Part shown: positions 13,739-16,315 of the stretch, in pieces
Layout: every line of letters starts with the position of its first letter
Position numbering within the stretch: the first letter of the stretch is position 1
Assembly (NCBI GenBank): GCA_900552255.1
Contig: URZF01000014.1
Location: forward strand, 1 to 16,315
Length of the DNA: 16,315 nt
Direction of reading: 5' to 3'
Origin: an uncultured Eubacteriales bacterium
GTDB lineage: Bacteria; Bacillota; Clostridia; Oscillospirales; CAG-272
Program-made: the position numbers and the translations under genes
The notes under the pieces: model-generated
Told to the model about the DNA's origin: nothing
Databases searched by the model: none
What the model saw: the letters and a program-made list of their open reading frames with translations, nothing else

Positions 13739-14542
13739 ATGAACAAAACCTTGAAAACGATAGTTTATGCGGCGGCAGTCATACTCGTGCTCGCGGTCAC
13801 TTTGTGCGTCAAAGCCTTTGTTTTCGGCAATTTTACCGTCAAAGGCGACAGCATGAAGGATACTCTTTTTGACGGAGACGTTGTGTGGGCGGCTAAGCTT
13901 GCCGTACCGACCTACGGCGACATAATTCTCATCGAGGACGGCGACACCAACCTCGTCAAGCGAGCCGTCGGCTTTGCCGGAGACAAGCTGTGGATGGAGC
14001 GCGACTTCGGTCAGACGGGCAGCAAATGGTATCTTTGCCGCAAAAAGAGCGGCTCGGACGTTGTGGAACGTCTTGTCGAAGAAAAGTACAAAGATGCGGT
14101 TATGCCGCATTTCGATTTGGAGATAAACACGTGTCATCCGTTGACAAACAACGCGGGAGAGGGGGCTTTCGACGAGCAGTCGGCTTTTGTTGTGCCCGAG
14201 GACTGCGTTTATGCGCTGGGCGACAATAGGAATATCAGCAGCGACAGCCGTTCCAGAGGCGCTTTCCCTTTGGACGACGTAATAGGAGTGGTCAAGGCGA
14301 AAGGAATGACGCTGGTTTATGCGCTTATCGCGGCGATAGCCGTTGTGCTTGTTGTTTTTCTCATTGTCGACGCAGCAAAATCCAGGAAAGCGGAGGCGGC
14401 AGGGCAAAAGCAGGCGGCTGAGGCGACTGAGTCTGCTGACGCCTTTAAAGACGGAGGCTTGCCCGATGGCGGGGCGGTCGCGCCCGACCAATCGAGTGCG
14501 GAGGACGAAAACGGACTTCAATCCCCGAAAAACGAAGAATAA
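13739..14542 (+). CDS. lepB: Signal peptidase I (267 aa)
   Basis: Membrane-bound serine protease (S26) that cleaves signal peptides from exported proteins on the outer face of the membrane. An N-terminal helix (residues 8-29) anchors it. The catalytic Ser38 is in G36-D-S-M-K-D-T-L, the catalytic Lys74 is in NLVKRAVGFAGD, and the conserved box GDNRNISSDSR spans 161-171. After the usual catalytic domain there is a second membrane helix (191-210) and an acidic, Ala/Gly-rich cytoplasmic tail of about 57 residues, an addition found only in some Gram-positive enzymes. The start lies 4 bases after the previous stop with no good ribosome site, so it is probably translated by reinitiation. recF follows after 18 bases. 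Identity is firm; lepB is used in the general sense (sipS/sipW-type naming is equally possible). Confidence 0.92.
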   Translation: MNKTLKTIVYAAAVILVLAVTLCVKAFVFGNFTVKGDSMKDTLFDGDVVWAAKLAVPTYGDIILIEDGDTNLVKRAVGFAGDKLWMERDFGQTGSKWYLCRKKSGSDVVERLVEEKYKDAVMPHFDLEINTCHPLTNNAGEGAFDEQSAFVVPEDCVYALGDNRNISSDSRSRGAFPLDDVIGVVKAKGMTLVYALIAAIAVVLVVFLIVDAAKSRKAEAAGQKQAAEATESADAFKDGGLPDGGAVAPDQSSAEDENGLQSPKNEE

Positions 14543-14560
14543 CGGACAAAGAGAGGTACA

Positions 14561-15661
14561 ATGCGGCTCAAAAGCATATCCGTAACCAATTTCAGAAATT
14601 TGTCCCCCGCGAAAATTATTCCGAGCGGAGGTCTGAATCTGATTTTAGGCGACAACGCGCAGGGCAAAACCAACCTGCTCGAAAGCGTTTGTCTTTGCTG
14701 TCTGGGGAAAAGCCCGCGCACCGACAAGGATCGCGAAATGATAAATTACGACGCGGATTTCGCGCGCGTCGTCACTGAGTTCGAGTCGCGTTACGGCAGC
14801 GCGGACATTGCGGTGGTGCTTTCCAAAAAACGCAAAAAAGCTGTTGCCGTAAACAGCGTTCCCATTTTGAAAATCGGGGAGCTTCTCGGATATCTGAACG
14901 CCGTGTATTTTTCACCCGACGAAATCCGCGTTATTCGTATGTCTCCGGCGGACAGACGCAGATTTCTGGACGTGGATTTGTGTCAGGCGGACAAAAGCTA
15001 TTATTATGCGCTGGTCAAGTACAACAAAATTTTGAATCAACGCAACAATCTGATAAAAAAAAGCAGAGACGTGAACTCGCTTAAGGAAATGCTGTTTGTC
15101 TGGGATGCGCAGCTCGCAAAAGAGTGCGCGCGCATAGTTTCCAAGCGCATGCGCTTTTGCGACAGACTCAAAACTCTTGCCGCCGACGCGCACGACAGAC
15201 TGACCGACGGAAAGGAAAGACTGGAAATTTCTTACGTCACGCAGATTTCCGGCGAAAACGCCGAGCAGAGAGAAAAAAATATGCTGGAGCTTCTCGGTGC
15301 GGGTGTGCAAAAGGATTTCGAGCTGGGTTATACCACGTCGGGCTGCCAGCGCGACGACCTCAAGTTTTGCGTAAACGGAGTTGATATACGCAGCTTCGGC
15401 TCTCAGGGACAGCAGCGCACGGCGGCGCTTTCGCTCAAGCTTGCCGAGCTGGAGATTTTCAAGGAGCTTACGGGAGACTATCCCGTGCTGCTGCTCGACG
15501 ACGTTTTGAGCGAGCTTGACCTGTCCAGGCAGAAGCGCCTGCTCGACTTCTGCGACAGGGTGCAGATTATTCTCACCGCGACGCATCTGGATGAGGAGCT
15601 GCGGCGTGGGAGGGAATACGCCGAGTTTCGTCTGAAAAACGGCGTCGTCACGCGCGTCTGA
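14561..15661 (+). CDS. recF: DNA replication and repair ATPase RecF (366 aa)
   Basis: RecF binds gapped DNA and, with RecO and RecR, loads RecA for single-strand gap repair. It is an SMC-like ABC ATPase acting in the cytoplasm. The sequence shows the RecF N-terminus (MRLKSISVTNFRNL), Walker A G30-DNAQGKT-N38, and the RecF-typical SPADRRRFLD segment near residue 130. It also has the ABC signature S278-FGSQGQQRT and Walker B P308-VLLLDDVLSELD-320. The length matches the family (360-370). AGAGAGG just before the ATG provides the ribosome site. It lies after lepB rather than in the common dnaA-dnaN-recF-gyrB cluster, and a terminator follows 27 bases after the stop, so it is the last gene of its transcript. 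Confidence 0.95.
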   Translation: MRLKSISVTNFRNLSPAKIIPSGGLNLILGDNAQGKTNLLESVCLCCLGKSPRTDKDREMINYDADFARVVTEFESRYGSADIAVVLSKKRKKAVAVNSVPILKIGELLGYLNAVYFSPDEIRVIRMSPADRRRFLDVDLCQADKSYYYALVKYNKILNQRNNLIKKSRDVNSLKEMLFVWDAQLAKECARIVSKRMRFCDRLKTLAADAHDRLTDGKERLEISYVTQISGENAEQREKNMLELLGAGVQKDFELGYTTSGCQRDDLKFCVNGVDIRSFGSQGQQRTAALSLKLAELEIFKELTGDYPVLLLDDVLSELDLSRQKRLLDFCDRVQIILTATHLDEELRRGREYAEFRLKNGVVTRV

Positions 15662-15688
15662 GCGCAAAAAACAAAAATTCTGTCAACG

Positions 15689-15723
15689 GGGCTGTCCGAC
15701 CGAGCAGTCCTGTTTTTATTTTT
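15689..15723 (+). terminator. Rho-independent terminator after recF
   Basis: GGGCTG (15689-15694) pairs with CAGTCC (15705-15710), six pairs with one wobble, followed by the T-rich tract TGTTTTTATTTTT (15711-15723). The stem is weaker than that of the terminator at 11876 but ends in a similar AGTCC/GTCC plus T-run. Confidence 0.7.
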
Positions 15724-15724
15724 C

Positions 15725-15970
15725 CAAGCGCAAAGGATAGTTGAAGCCCTCGACGCACAAGTTTGAGGATTTACAACCGATTGCGAATAGAGCTTGAAAT
15801 GAACTCTTTTTTGAGGCTTGCGTCCGGTTGGAGTAGTCCGACGCTGCGTCACTCCCGACAAAATGCTTTCGGAAACAAATCTTTATCTCGAGCTTTCGGC
15901 GCGGCAGGACGGGGTAATTTCGGTGCAGTGCGCTTAATCGAAGAAACTGCGGTTATTTTTAAAATCAAAT
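15725..15970. other. Stretch without a convincing gene
   Basis: No open frame here has both a ribosome site and family-like sequence. A plus-strand frame from 15763 (69 codons) has an unlikely composition. A different short plus-strand frame ends at the TAA near 15936-15938 with a protein-like tail (MLSETNLYLELSARQDGVIS), so a decayed gene fragment or a tiny gene cannot be excluded. An imperfect hairpin, GAGT-(AGTCC)-GACGC/GCGTC-ACTC, spans 15831-15854. Confidence 0.3.
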
Positions 15971-16006
15971 AAAACCCGCCCCTGCTTTTGAGCAGGGGCG
16001 GGTTTT
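15971..16006. terminator. Strong bidirectional terminator hairpin
   Basis: A perfect 16-base inverted repeat (15971-15986 and 15991-16006) with loop TTTG. The GC core is flanked by A4 on the left and T4 on the right, so it can stop transcription from both strands. It lies 76 bases beyond the stop of the minus-strand gene at the right edge and probably ends that transcript. Confidence 0.9.
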
Positions 16007-16082
16007 AAGCGTCATTACGACACGCTTTTGCTCATTGGCGGTCAAACAGGGCGGGCGCCGACATGTTGACGTGACGGAAAAT

Positions 16083-16313
16083 TCAGCTTTGAGGAGCTTT
16101 TTGTTTTAATGACAGCTTGAATTTTTCCAGCAGTCTTTTGCTTTTGTCGTCGTTTTCTATTGCCGCAAGCAGCTCCTTGCGGGTTTTTTCTTCCAACAGC
16201 TCCGGTTTGTTGAAGAAAAACCAATTCAACGCGTCGATAATGGATTCGCTTGCGGGTCTTGCGGAAAAAGCCAGGTCGATTACTGCTTTCTTATTTCTGA
16301 AGTTGTGGGTTGT
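16083..16313 (-). CDS. C-terminal fragment of an unrecognised protein (76 aa visible)
   Basis: An open minus-strand frame enters from the right edge and ends at TGA (16085-16083). The visible part begins THNFRNKKAVIDLAF, continues through DALNWFFFNKPELLEEK and ends in a Lys-rich stretch (KRLLEKFKLSLKQKAPQS). It looks mostly helical and amphipathic, without membrane segments. I recognise no family. The composition is protein-like (paired Glu/Lys, helix-friendly), and the frame is followed by the strong terminator at 15971-16006, both of which support a real gene. Start and most of the gene lie outside the window. Confidence 0.6.
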   Translation of the reverse strand, partial: TTHNFRNKKAVIDLAFSARPASESIIDALNWFFFNKPELLEEKTRKELLAAIENDDKSKRLLEKFKLSLKQKAPQS

Positions 16314-16315
16314 CG

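Noticed and set aside
1..16315. CRISPR array, insertion sequence, prophage, tRNA or rRNA genes
   Set aside because: No regularly spaced repeats, transposase or integrase-like frames, or recognisable RNA gene signatures were found on reading.

Overview
The window reads as Bacillota (Clostridia-type) DNA: sigma-A style promoters, AGGAG-type ribosome binding sites, and families common in gut Clostridia. It does not look like one genome. Positions 1 to about 8,220 and about 8,262 to 16,315 differ sharply in codon use. The two parts meet inside one long open frame that joins the first half of the tRNA-modification GTPase MnmE, in frame, to a cyclic beta-glucan synthase lacking its N-terminus. I counted isoleucine codons by hand. 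On the left (the exporter plus the first stretch of the synthase) ATC is 42 of 55 and ATA 1 of 55. On the right (mnmE segment, lepB, recF) ATA is 22 of 45 and ATC 8 of 45. The simplest reading is a chimeric (misassembled) metagenomic contig; a real recombination is possible but less likely.

Left part. A consensus promoter (90-118) drives an ArsP_2-type heavy-metal exporter gene (150-1001). It is followed 18 bases later by a YbaK/EbsC-type aminoacyl-tRNA deacylase gene broken by an in-frame amber codon (1020-1496), then a strong terminator. Converging from the other strand is the C-terminal ~2,200 residues of an NdvB/ChvB-like cyclic beta-glucan synthase: glycosyltransferase, membrane segments, glucoamylase-like domain and GH94 phosphorylase.

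Right part. A minus-strand pair encodes a surface-anchored M6-like peptidase homologue that lacks the catalytic glutamate (9002-11119) and, overlapping it by 4 bases, the start of mnmE. Divergent from these, a textbook promoter (11276-11304) drives a small four-helix membrane protein ending at a terminator. Then come an alpha/beta-hydrolase-fold protein with His in place of the nucleophile Ser (11950-13734), signal peptidase I (13739-14542) and recF (14561-15661), closely packed and likely one transcript. RecF is followed by a terminator, about 250 bases without a convincing gene, a very strong bidirectional hairpin terminator, and the 3' end of an unrecognised minus-strand gene running off the edge.

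I see no CRISPR array, insertion sequence, tRNA or rRNA. I found no convincing undescribed system. The points of interest are the chimeric junction, the two neighbouring proteins with altered catalytic motifs, the amber-interrupted deacylase gene and a palindrome inside a promoter spacer.
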